A stretch of DNA of 15,871 bases, from positions 371,146 to 387,016 of the forward strand of contig MU069679.1 in assembly GCA_002284615.2 (NCBI GenBank). The letters are read 5' to 3'. Made by a program: the position numbers and the translations under genes. The notes below the pieces were generated by a model. It was not told the DNA's origin, ran no database searches, and was given only the letters and a program-made list of their open reading frames with translations. The stretch is from Dunaliella salina. Lineage: Eukaryota; Chlorophyta; Chlorophyceae; Chlamydomonadales; Dunaliellaceae. Below are positions 8,455 to 15,799 of the stretch, piece after piece; position 1 is the stretch's first letter, and every line of letters begins with the position of its first letter.

Positions 8455-8950
8455 GCTTTGCGGTGCTCATCTAGCTGTAGCACTTCCCCACAGCTCAAGC
8501 ACACATGCGCAGCCACTGGCAGGCTCATGGGGCGTTACTCATGAGTAACCACCTGGCCCCCTGCCCATCTAGTTGTAGAAAGTCCCCATTGAGCTTCCTG
8601 GCCAGTGGCAGAGGCAATGGAGGTAATAAGGGGAGGGCCTTTCTTTATTGTGTTTATTACAGTGAGCCCTAGCAATCATGCATTTTGACTGATGGCTCAT
8701 TTCTGTAAGCCCCTGTAAGGCTAGCACTTAGTTGATTTGCCTGGAGGCCTCCTTTAACTTGTAACCTTGTGACCTTGTAAGCCCCTGTAAACCCCTGTTA
8801 ACCCAGTAAGGGGAGGGCCTGGAAGCCCATGGAGGGTTCAGCGTCGTTTGAGGCAACCTCAGAGGAAATCACTGATGAGCAGATGGATAAGGAGGACAGA
8901 TAGGAGCAGATAGGAGAGGGGGGCCAGAGATGAAATGGCGCAGTAGGATG
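8455..8950. other. Non-coding stretch with palindrome and short duplications
   Basis: No gene is seen. GTTACTCATGAGTAAC at 8534-8549 is a perfect 16-bp palindrome. TAAGGGGAGGGCCT occurs at about 8627 and 8808, and GTAAGCCCCTGTAA is repeated between them, so this is a partly duplicated segment. Confidence 0.6.
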
Positions 8951-8952
8951 AA

Positions 8953-9374
8953 TCAACCAATGAGACCAAAGTCACGAATCTCACCACTGGCATGCATGTA
9001 GTCATTTTCCGACAAGACAGAGACACAGTAATGCCAAAACCTTTTAATTGCATGCTTTTTTGAGGCCCTCCACAAAGCCTTTATCATTGCAGGGACATGA
9101 ACCAAATGATAAGTGGCTCTTGCAATATGTTGTGCTTGCAATGCATCCGTAATGGCATGATATTCTCAAAATACTGGTTTGCTACATTACATGATGTCCA
9201 ATGTCTGTTCAATGCATTAATGTCTGATGCCCAGTTAATGCAGGCATGTCCATCCACTACAGCGTGTCGTGAGCACTCTCTTACAGCTGGCCTTCCTTGG
9301 CTTTGATCCTGCATCACACCCAGCATTTTTGGAAACCTATATTCTTTGCTGCCATGCAAAAAATATAACACCAC
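8953..9374 (-). pseudogene. Possible decayed antisense coding fragment
   Basis: Two overlapping minus frames look protein-like. The upstream one (9374 to about 9167) includes SDINALNRHWTSCNVANQYF. The downstream one (9165-8953) includes HVPAMIKALWRASKKHAIKR and VSVLSENDYMHASGEIRDFG before TGA. Passing from one to the other needs a frame change near 9165. The hAT element lies just upstream on this strand. No family is recognised; this may be an older element's coding relic or chance. Confidence 0.25.
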
Positions 9375-9424
9375 GCATAATTATCGTTTTTGGCCCTGCG
9401 CGCTGACTGCGTGCAACTTAAACA

Positions 9425-9432
9425 TGTATGTT
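9425..9432 (+). repeat. 8-bp target site duplication, left copy (TGTATGTT)
   Basis: It is identical to the 8 bases that follow the element's right end. An 8-bp duplication is the hallmark of hAT insertion. Confidence 0.92.
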
Positions 9433-9452
9433 TAGGGTTGGCCAGTTCCGTA

Positions 9453-9600
9453 GGTGTATAATGTACGTAGAAAATACGGGTACGTAAATACGGCGTATAA
9501 TTCAGACCCTGCCCCCGTATCCGTATTCCATATGAGTCCGTATATACGGAAAAATGCGTATTTTCTACGTATTATACGGGGGAAATCCGTAGCTTCGACT
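9453..9600. promoter_or_regulatory. Left subterminal TACGG/CGTA repeat cluster of the hAT element
   Basis: About a dozen TACG or CGTA hexamer-like motifs in both orientations lie within 150 bases of the left end (ATACGGG, TACGTA, CCGTAT, TATACGG). In hAT elements such clusters bind the transposase; here that role is inferred. Confidence 0.6.
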
Positions 9601-9674
9601 GGCCTTCTAAGCATCGACATGCCTTTGAAACAGGAAAACTTCGATGTTTAAGCAACTGAACATAGACATTTAAA

Positions 9675-10475
9675 ATGGATAACATGGAACATAGTGGAGG
9701 AGAGACAGAGGCTGCAGCAGAGGGCTCTTTGTCAGGGGCTCATGGGGAGGGCTCTCAGGGTCAGGGCAGCAGGAGCTCAGCAGATGCAGCAGGAGGAGCA
9801 GGCTCAGCACCAACAGGGGCAGCAGCATGCAGCACTGACAAGGGAGAGAAGCAAGGCAGAGAAAAAGAGAAGCCTGAGGACACGCTCAAGCGCCTCAGCA
9901 ACCTCAAGAAGGAAGGTCAGGGAGATTTCTGGCAGTGGCTGGAGCCTGTGCTGATTACTGAGGTTGTGAATAAGGAGGAGGTGCAAGTGTGCAAGCTCAA
10001 GTGTGTGAGAGGGGACGGGGTGTGCGGGAAGCTCCTAGGGACGGCCAACCCCTCCAGGACAGCCAAGAAGCACTTCACAGCCAGGGGTTGCAGGGGTTTC
10101 AAGCGAGATCAAGGGCAGGCAAACCTGCAGCAGCAGCAGCAGCAGTATGCAGCAACCCCTCTGGGAGGTAAGCGCCCACCCCCAACCCCAGGCAGCAACA
10201 GCAGCACCAGCAAGCAGCCCCGCATTACCCAGTGGGCAGTCAGTGCTCAGCAGCTGCAAGATGCAAGGCAGCAATTCTCCCGCTTCTTCTACAAGTCTGG
10301 CACTGCACTGCGCTTGGTGGAGCATGAGGACCTGCTTCTTGCCTTTGGAGCCCTAGGCATTCAGAATGTTGCTTGCTATTGGAGGCTGTGGCATGTGCGC
10401 GCACTTTTGGCGCCTCCAGCCCTCCAACTGCAAAAATTTTCAGAACCATATTTCATGAGCAAAATCTACTCTTAA
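9675..10475 (+). pseudogene. Truncated hAT transposase, BED-finger N-terminal part
   Basis: The frame of 266 codons starts with ATG at 9675, 222 bases inside the left inverted repeat. Residues 1-65 are low-complexity and acidic/Gly-rich. At about 84-142 lies a BED-like zinc finger: aromatic FWQW (85-88), Cys106, Cys110, Cys117, His133 and Cys139, with KKHFTARGC. A Gln run (152-157), a Pro/Ser linker and the hAT-typical segment ARQQFSRFFYKSGTALRLVE with LLLAFGALG (about 198-228) follow. After residue 228 (near 10359) the similarity stops and about 38 unrelated residues lead to TAA. Full hAT transposases are usually 600 residues or more; the catalytic Asp/Asp/Glu core and dimerisation domain are absent. 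The remaining protein could bind DNA and act as a repressor, but that is speculation. Confidence 0.82.
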
Positions 10476-10534
10476 AAAGCTACAGATTGACCCCCCTATG
10501 GTTCCATTTGGGGCACTTACCAAATTCTGGATTC

Positions 10535-10580
10535 TACGGAATACGGGCATTATACGAATTATACGGTATAAATACGTTAT
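10535..10580. promoter_or_regulatory. Right subterminal TACGG repeat cluster of the hAT element
   Basis: CTACGG, ATACGGG, ATACGAA, ATACGG and ATACG are packed into 45 bases inside the right end, matching the motif family of the left cluster. Confidence 0.6.
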
Positions 10581-10624
10581 TTATATGTATCTGGGATTCT
10601 GACATACGGAACTGGCCAACCCTA

Positions 10625-10632
10625 TGTATGTT
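10625..10632 (+). repeat. 8-bp target site duplication, right copy (TGTATGTT)
   Basis: It is identical to 9425-9432, defining the insertion boundary of the hAT element. Confidence 0.92.
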
Positions 10633-11220
10633 TATTTAGAGGGTGCGCGGTTGGAGAAATTACCATTTCGGACAGCCAGAAGGTGCAAGTGGTCATGATT
10701 GCCCTTGCGTGGTTGATTTCAGTAATTTTTTTCTGGCTGTGCTATTGATGCGTGGTTGCAAAACTTATTTTTTTTGGTGGGTGCGTGATGAATCCATTTC
10801 TGCACGGTAGGTACATTGACGCTGCCCATCCGTGTCGGGCTGTACACCCTCCTAAGTTGGCTACACCCTCTTAATCTGGTCCACTCATGCCCACTTCCTG
10901 CTTAACACCTTGCACCCTGCTTTAAACTATTAATTCCATTGTGCTGATGATAGGTGCCCTTCCCATCAATTTGCAAACACCATCCTAGAGCTGGCTTTAG
11001 TCCACACACAGCGCCACATCCTGCCTCGTGTGCTTCATTTCCATATTGTTGGTCACGCGCACTGATGGATTGCCTTTGCAATACAGGTCGTGAACACCCT
11101 CTTAGAGCTGGCCTTCTCTGGCCCACATCCTGCACTGCGTGCTGGAAAGGTGGTCATCCACATCACACCAGGCAAGTCCCTAGGTTACAAGGTTACAAGG
11201 TTATAAGTAGGGTTTGAGGT
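10633..11220. other. Non-coding intron stretch with a two-copy 115-bp repeat
   Basis: No gene is seen. AACACCATCCTAGAGCTGGC (about 10976) and AACACCCTCTTAGAGCTGGC (about 11091) begin two related blocks, each followed by a CCACATCCTGC stretch, about 115 bases apart. GGTTACAA is repeated at about 11184-11205. CAGGCAAGTCCCTAG near 11170 recurs as AAGGCAAGTCCCTAG near 11372. Confidence 0.55.
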
Positions 11221-11336
11221 CAGTATATACTGTATATAGTATATACTAGTATATGGGGGGCTGTAGAAGGTTAAAAAAGGTTCAAGCCTTAGTATATACT
11301 ATATACTAGTTTATACTAAGTATATACTAGCATTTT
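11221..11336. repeat. TA-rich foldback (AGTATATACT palindromes)
   Basis: Two arms rich in AGTATATACT, TATATAGTATATACTAGT and TAGTTTATACTAAGTATATA flank a short centre (GGGGGGCTGTAGAAGG). The arms are largely reverse complements of each other and contain local palindromes. This could form a cruciform or be a tiny foldback element; no target duplication was found. Confidence 0.6.
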
Positions 11337-11663
11337 TCCAGATGTACTAGTAGATCTCGCACCCTAGTTATAAGGCAAGTCCCTAGCACTTGCACCAGCA
11401 CTCGCACGAGCCTTCCACTTCCACACCACACCAGGCGAGTTCCCAGAACCCTCAGGAAAATCCGGGTGGTGCACCAGATCTCAGCAAATCCAGGGAATGC
11501 ACTAGCTCCACACTCCTCCTTCAGCGGGAAGGACAGTAGCATCCAACATTATACTCAAAGCAGTGTTAGACTAGTTACAATCCCAGTTAACCTCAGAGCA
11601 GATGCTATCAACACCAGAGCAGATACTTGCGTATGCAGCTGCTTGTGTGGAGCTGATAGATTG

Positions 11664-11755
11664 CAGAGATCAGAGTGTAACAGAGTGAGATCAGAGTGTG
11701 CCAGAGTTTGAGATCAGAGTGTGCCAGGGTGTGAGATCACAGTGTGTGCCAAAGT
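11664..11755. repeat. 23-bp minisatellite, about four copies
   Basis: GAGATCAGAGTGTGCCAGAG/GTGT recurs with a period near 23: 11664 (variant GTGTAACAG), 11687, 11710 and 11733 (CACAGTGTGTGCC). Confidence 0.85.
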
Positions 11756-11920
11756 ATGCTCTGCAGTGTCTGCAGTGTCATCATCGATTTTGATTTTGAC
11801 GTGAGTCCCTGCGTCTTTTGAGTGCTTTTCCAGGACCAGTAGCCCTCTGTGCGGGTGCGTCTTGCACGCTGTGCTGGGCAAGAATGTTATTTCATCAGGA
11901 AAGCAGCCTGAACTAGGCAT
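11714..11920 (-). pseudogene. Possible antisense coding fragment, unrecognised
   Basis: The minus frame includes HRGLLVLEKHSKDAGTHVKI and KIDDDTADTAEH after an acceptor-like TTCTTGCCCAG. It lies downstream, on the same strand, of the clearer antisense relic at 12491-12938. Its start region overlaps the 23-bp array, so only about 11755-11895 is informative. Weak evidence. Confidence 0.2.
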
Positions 11921-11941
11921 TCTTGTTCTTTTCTTTTCTTG

Positions 11942-12172
11942 TCAAAGTAGGTCAGCGAAACCTGTGATGCAGAAGTCTTGGGCAGAGTTTTCTGGCAACA
12001 TGCAAAAAAAAAGCTGCAGGGACTCGATGCTGTTCAGGCGCATGGTCATGGCATTCTCAAGCTTATTTGCACCCTCACTTGTCATTTTGTTCAGAGATGT
12101 TTGCACGTATTTGCAGTGCAATTCCTGTCTTTGGAGTCTCTGCAACCATCCGCGCTGGCATGCTACAAGCAT
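11942..12172 (-). pseudogene. Possible antisense coding fragment, unrecognised
   Basis: The minus frame of 76 codons includes GWLQRLQRQELHCKYVQTSL and NKMTSEGANKLENAMTMRLN, with a protein-like residue mix. It is followed by a run of nine T, where a frame slip is likely, and then ENSAQDFCITGF and a stop. No family is recognised. It may belong with the relics at 12491-12938 and 11714-11920. Confidence 0.3.
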
Positions 12173-12219
12173 CTGATTTGCAGTCTTATTAATTTTGTGG
12201 AACGCATCATTTGATGCTT

Positions 12220-12399
12220 GTGCATATGCATATATATAAATGTAAATGCATAAATATGATGGATGTGCATATGCATATGTATAAATGTAAATGCATAAAT
12301 ATGATGGATGTGCATATGCATATGTATAAATGTAAATGCATAAATATGATGGATGTGCATATGCATATGTATAAATATAAATGCATAAATTTGATGGAT
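12220..12399. repeat. 45-bp minisatellite, four copies
   Basis: The unit starts GTGCATATGCATATGTATAA and ends ATGCATAAATATGATGGAT; starts are at 12220, 12265, 12310 and 12355. It contains the palindrome TGCATATGCA. As 45 is a multiple of three, both strands stay open across the array (plus: VHMHMYKCKCINMMD units), which is not evidence of a gene. Confidence 0.92.
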
Positions 12400-12490
12400 G
12401 TACTCCATCATGCCATGCAGCCGCATGCGCCCACTCGTGCTCATTATCTTGTGTGACTGCATTTGTGTGCTGAAAGGCTGGTGAGTAAAA

Positions 12491-12938
12491 TTAAAAACAC
12501 AACAGAGTGATCTCTGCAACTATTTCCAAGGTGTAGAGATCACCCGTCACACAACCCTCGGGTGTTGGTGGGACAACCTCCTCTGCCTTGATGCCTTTGA
12601 TCCATGCTAGACCTATATTGGAGTGAGAATCCTGACGGGCGGTAGAGTTGCCCAAAAATTCAGCTTTTCGCTTCAAAAAATTGCTGCAATAGCTGACAGG
12701 CATGCATGGCCTTTATTATTTGGAGCGGCAGCGGCAGCAGCAGCAGCAGCAGCAGCAGCTTGATAGTTGGTGCAAGGCATGTGGTTGCCATAAATGCAGA
12801 CTGGCCCTCGATCCAATCCCATAGCAGCACCTGCAAAGTTTGCTGCACGGCCCATGAGAATGGCTGCAGTTGTGTTAGTCGGGCAGCTGCGTGTGTGCAG
12901 GTTGTGCCAATGCTTTTGACTACTCGTGCAATTGACTC
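12491..12938 (-). pseudogene. Frameshifted antisense coding relic of unknown family
   Basis: Two minus frames join into one protein-like reading. The first, from 12938, reads ESIARVVKSIGTTCTHAAAR, then SWAVQQTLQVLLWDWIEGQS and AFMATTCLAPTIK, a Leu run from the CAG-type repeat, and MHACQLLQQFFEAK, with a stop at 12660-12662. The second, to the stop at 12491, reads AEFLGNSTARQDSHSNIGLA, then WIKGIKAEEVVPPTPEGCVT and GDLYTLEIVAEI. They meet at the AAAA of GCGAAAAGC (about 12665-12668), where one base of change would make the frame continuous. The sense strand offers no comparably protein-like frame. It could be a nested gene with a recent break, a transposon gene, or a sequencing error. A competing minus frame reads the trinucleotide run as poly-Ala. 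Confidence 0.42.
12721..12760. repeat. GCA/GCG trinucleotide run
   Basis: GCGGCAGCGGCAGCAG continues as about eight CAG/GCA units. On the minus strand it reads as a Leu, Ala or Cys run depending on frame; it lies inside the antisense relic. Confidence 0.85.
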
Positions 12939-12974
12939 TTACAAGAGGAACCTTCTGCATTGCTGCCATCGCAT

Positions 12975-13740
12975 GCAGGCCCCTCTGTGGCCGTGTTCTC
13001 TTCATTTCCTGTGGCCGCATTTTTGACGTTGCTGCCACCAGCTGCAGGCCTCTGTGACTATGCTTTCCTCATTTCCTGTGGTCGCATACTTTACGTTGCT
13101 GCCATCACAAGCAGGCCCCAGTGACCACGTCTTCCTCCTTTTCCATGATTGCATTTTTTGACATTGCTGCTATCACAAGCAGGCCCTATAGTGTCCACGT
13201 TTTCTTCAATTTCCATGATTGCATTTTTTTGACATTGCAGCTATCAAAAGCAGGCCCTGTGGCCATGTTTTCCTCATTTCCTGTGACCTTTGCGTTTATC
13301 ACATTGCTGCATTCACAAGCAGGCCCTGTGGCCATGTTTTCCTCATTTCCTGTGGCCTTTGCATTTATCACATTGCTGCTATCACATGCAGGCCCTATAG
13401 TGTCCACATTCTCTTCAATTTCCTGTGGCAGTATTTTTTGGCATTGCTGCTCATCACATGCAGACCCCAGTGTCCACGTTTTCTTCATTTTCTGCGACCA
13501 CACTTTTTGACGTCGCTGCCGGTACATGCAGGCCCCTGTGACCACATCCTACATTTCCTGAGGCCGCATGTTTGTGCTGCCACTTCATGCAGCCCCTGTG
13601 GTTGCATATTCTCTTGTTTCCCTGTGACATCATTTTTCACGTTGCTGCCATCATATGCAGGCCCCCGGGACTTCCACATTCTCTCCATATCCTGTGACAA
13701 GATTCTTCCCGTTGCTGCTATCATATGCAGGCCCATGTGA
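12975..13740. repeat. 69-bp minisatellite, twelve degenerate copies
   Basis: GCAGGCC (or a variant) marks unit starts at 12975, 13044, 13111, 13179, 13250, 13319, 13388, 13460, 13528, 13589, 13658 and 13728; spacing is 61-72, mostly 67-70. Typical content is GCAGGCCCTGTGGCCATGTT, then TTCCTCATTTCCTGTGGCC and a CATTGCTGCTATCACAT end. Since 69 equals 23 codons, long frames occur on both strands; the minus strand gives units like GPACDSSNVINAKATGNEEN. Indels between units break every frame, so coding function is not supported as it stands. Confidence 0.9.
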
Positions 13741-13744
13741 TCAT

Positions 13745-14488
13745 AAATCGGGCAGCAGTGTCATCCCTGGTGGACTCAGGCAGCAGCTAAGGGGGAAACT
13801 GATGGTGAGGAAATTGTTAGATCAAGGCTGGGTCATTTGCGGACATCAGGCAGTTTGAGAATTCGATTTGTCTCAAATTGTTGTTGAACTCCAAACCGTC
13901 GGTTTGTAGGGCTAAATCCCCTCTGCCAAACAGGGACTCCTTGGCACCACACTGACACCCCCTTTACACCCATTACAGCCCCTTGATACCCCACTCATGG
14001 TTCCTTGTCCTTCCCCATCATCATTCGTGCAAGTGGGGCCAGGGGGAGGGAGGGGACATGTAGCACCTCAAAGGTGGTGCTACTTCCCCCTTCCCAGCCT
14101 CCCACCTGCAGGCAAACACACGTTTGAACAATTTGTCATACCTCAGGTTTTAACAGAGACTTGAACGAACAGTTGGCGAACTCCTTTAGTCAGGCCAGCA
14201 AATGACCCAACCTTGTGTGGGATACATGATCTAGTCGCACAAGCAGGTTTGCACAGCGTGTGCTCCCGCACACACTTGTTGGGTGCAAAAAGAGCAGTGT
14301 TTGAGTTGCGCAGGAAAGCAATGGCCTCCTGGTGAGCGAGTCGGCGAAGCTAATAGCTAGCCTTGTTTCTTGGGCTAGGGAGTAAATGCACAGCCCACTA
14401 GTTTTGTAAAATCTTCCCCTCATGCGCTGCCTGCAGCTGTGCACTCTTGCCGCATTTTTGTGCATCCCTGTTGCATTGTTGCATTGTT
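13745..14488. other. Non-coding stretch of intron 3, nothing recognised
   Basis: I see no exon, RNA gene or element ends. A C-rich, cDNA-unlike section (13960-14110) and short GTTGCATT repeats at about 14466-14490 lead into the 50-bp array. The minus frame at 14190-14492 has no recognisable motif. Confidence 0.45.
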
Positions 14489-14638
14489 GCAACCACTAGC
14501 ACGCACGATTTTTGTGGATGTTGCAGTGCATTTTTGTTGCAACCACTAGCACGCACGATTTTTGTGGATGTTGCAGTGCATTTTTGTTGCAGCCACTAGC
14601 ACACACGATTTTTGTGGATGTTGCAGTGCATTTTTTGT
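14489..14638. repeat. 50-bp tandem repeat, three copies
   Basis: GCAACCACTAGCACGCACGA, then TTTTTGTGGATGTTGCAGTG and CATTTTTGTT repeat exactly 50 bases apart; copies 1 and 2 are identical and copy 3 has two or three changes. The near-identity suggests recent expansion. Confidence 0.93.
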
Positions 14639-14660
14639 CTTGTAAAACCATCTTGCTCGT

Positions 14661-14718
14661 GGTCGCGGCGGTGGTGCTGGTGGTGGTGGTGCTAGCAGAG
14701 GTGGTGGTGGTTTTGCTG
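14661..14718. repeat. GTG/GCG-rich trinucleotide tract
   Basis: The imperfect run (GCGGCGGTGGTGCTGGTGG and GGTGGTGGTGGTTTT) reads as a Val run on plus and a Thr run on minus. It is simple sequence, not a gene. Confidence 0.8.
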
Positions 14719-14719
14719 C

Positions 14720-15270
14720 AATTGGGTGCGTACAACGTTTTCAAGAACAGGCTGGCGCTGCACTCTTTTACAGGGCATGCAAGGCTGTGAAGTTGTATAA
14801 AAGGAAAGAATTTCAAGGGCTGTGAATGCCAGAACGACTGCTTCTCAGTGTCTGTGATAAACATTGGGAGCTTAATCAGTGCTTTCTTTCAATGGCCAAC
14901 TGGAAGGCCCATAGAGATTTTGCTACTACTTCCTCTCCCCCCAATGCACAAAGGCAGCGTATGCTCAAGCCTTGAAACACTCATAGGCTGAGCATAAGCT
15001 CCAAACTATGCTGGGGTTGGTACACCCGTGTGCTCGCACGGCCTCACCTCACACGCCACGTTTTGCACTTTTTGGGCGTATGTTATGCCATGATGCTTGT
15101 TCATAGTATATCGCAATATCGCAATGCCCATATCTAGTCCAATGTGATCTGCCACAACGGAACGTACGCCCATCCCGACTTCTATCGGCACTTATAAGGC
15201 AATATGGTGCGTATGCCAAATATGTTAGGCAGCTGTGCGCACAGGGTTCAGTATTCCAGGTTTCACCCTG
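14720..15270. other. Non-coding stretch of intron 3, nothing recognised
   Basis: There is no repeat array or convincing exon. Short minus frames at 15006-15276 lack motifs. Confidence 0.4.
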
Positions 15271-15274
15271 ACCC

Positions 15275-15525
15275 ATAGCCTTTCACAAATATGCTCCTGG
15301 CTTGTATTGGCACTCCAAGCCATCCTGGAAATGTCCATGCTAAATACTAGGCAGCCGCGCGCTTGTATCCTGTCCTCACAAATATACTTCTGGCCTTTAT
15401 TGGCACTCCAAAGCATCCTGGAAATCTCTAAGCCAAATACTAGGCAGCCTCGTGATTGCTTCTCCTCACGTAAATGCTCTTCGCCTTCATAGGCACTCCA
15501 TAGCATCCTGGAAATGTATATGCCA
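15275..15525. repeat. 90-93 bp tandem repeat, three copies
   Basis: GGCACTCCA recurs at 15309, 15402 and 15492. Units share TCACAAATATRCTYCTGGC, then TATTGGCACTCCAARGCATC, CTGGAAATG and GCCAAATACTAGGCAGCC. The array abuts the left target duplication of the MITE at 15531, which seems to have inserted at its edge. Confidence 0.88.
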
Positions 15526-15530
15526 ACAGG

Positions 15531-15645
15531 TAGTGTCGGCCAATTCCATACAATTATGCCATATAAATCAGCATTTGGCATGGAAAGTGCAATGGACAAA
15601 ACATGTATGACGCATGCGTGTGGGTTTGCTTAATGGCCGACCCTA
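15531..15645. mobile_element. 115-bp hAT-like MITE
   Basis: The left end TAGTGTCGGCCAATTCCATA matches the hAT element's terminal repeat at 16 of 20 positions. The right end, read inward, is TAGGGTCGGCCATTAAG and matches the same terminus over its first 13 bases with one change. Flanks CCAACAGG (15523-15530) and CCTATAGG (15646-15653) agree at 6 of 8 bases, a decayed 8-bp target duplication. There is no coding capacity. It is an old non-autonomous relative of the 9433-10624 family, lying only 43 bases before exon 4. Confidence 0.75.
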
Positions 15646-15688
15646 CCTATAGGAAATACGGCATGTTTTGCCATTTATGAATGTGCAG

Positions 15689-15797
15689 GCTGTGCGTGTT
15701 CACAACATGGGCAGCGGCTGGTCCTGTGAGTTCCCAATCCGCCCCAACTGTGATGTGACCCTCTTCGACAAGTTCTCGGGACTGGCAGAGATGGTGC

Positions 15798-15799
<2 letters not shown>
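15689..15799 (+). CDS. Exon 4 of split gene
   Basis: The acceptor TGAATGTGCAG at 15687-15688 is followed by exactly 37 codons and the donor CAG/GTGTGT at 15799/15800, phase 0 on both sides. The peptide AVRVHNMGSGWSCEFPIRPN, then CDVTLFDKFSGLAEMVQ, is compact and non-repetitive and the most convincingly globular sequence in the window; codons are GC3-rich (CTC TTC GAC AAG TTC). I do not recognise the domain. The gene continues beyond the window. Confidence 0.75.

Larger units (their letters stand above)
9433..10624 (+). mobile_element. hAT-superfamily DNA transposon, 1192 bp, internally deleted
   Basis: The left end TAGGGTTGGCCAGTTCCGTA (9433-9452) is the exact reverse complement of the right end (10605-10624), a perfect 20-bp inverted repeat. 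Perfect 8-bp direct repeats TGTATGTT flank it. Subterminal regions are packed with TACGG/CGTA motifs on both sides, as expected for transposase binding. Inside is one plus-strand frame with a BED-finger hAT N-terminus but no RNase H-like catalytic core, so the element is non-autonomous. The perfect ends and target duplication suggest a fairly recent insertion. It sits in the third intron of the host gene. Confidence 0.93.
7018..15688 (+). other. Intron 3 (about 8.7 kb), host of mobile elements
   Basis: The stretch between exon 3 and exon 4 is phase 0 at both ends, so it can be one intron or be divided by further phase-0 exons such as 7803-7997. It carries a hAT element, a hAT-like MITE, eight or more tandem arrays and minus-strand coding relics. 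Confidence 0.5.

Noticed and set aside
9097..9306. Plus-strand frame starting MNQMISGSC
   Set aside because: The opposite strand reads more like protein, and no splice or motif evidence supports the plus frame.
12211..12456. Open frame with His-Met-Tyr-Lys-Cys repeats
   Set aside because: It is produced by the 45-bp minisatellite, which is open on both strands because 45 is divisible by three.
13121..13740. Plus-strand frames of 129 and 173 codons
   Set aside because: They are readings of the 69-bp array; hydrophobic repeat peptides with frames broken by unit indels.
14496..14864. Thr-rich minus-strand frame
   Set aside because: It covers the 50-bp repeat and the GTG tract; no independent coding evidence.
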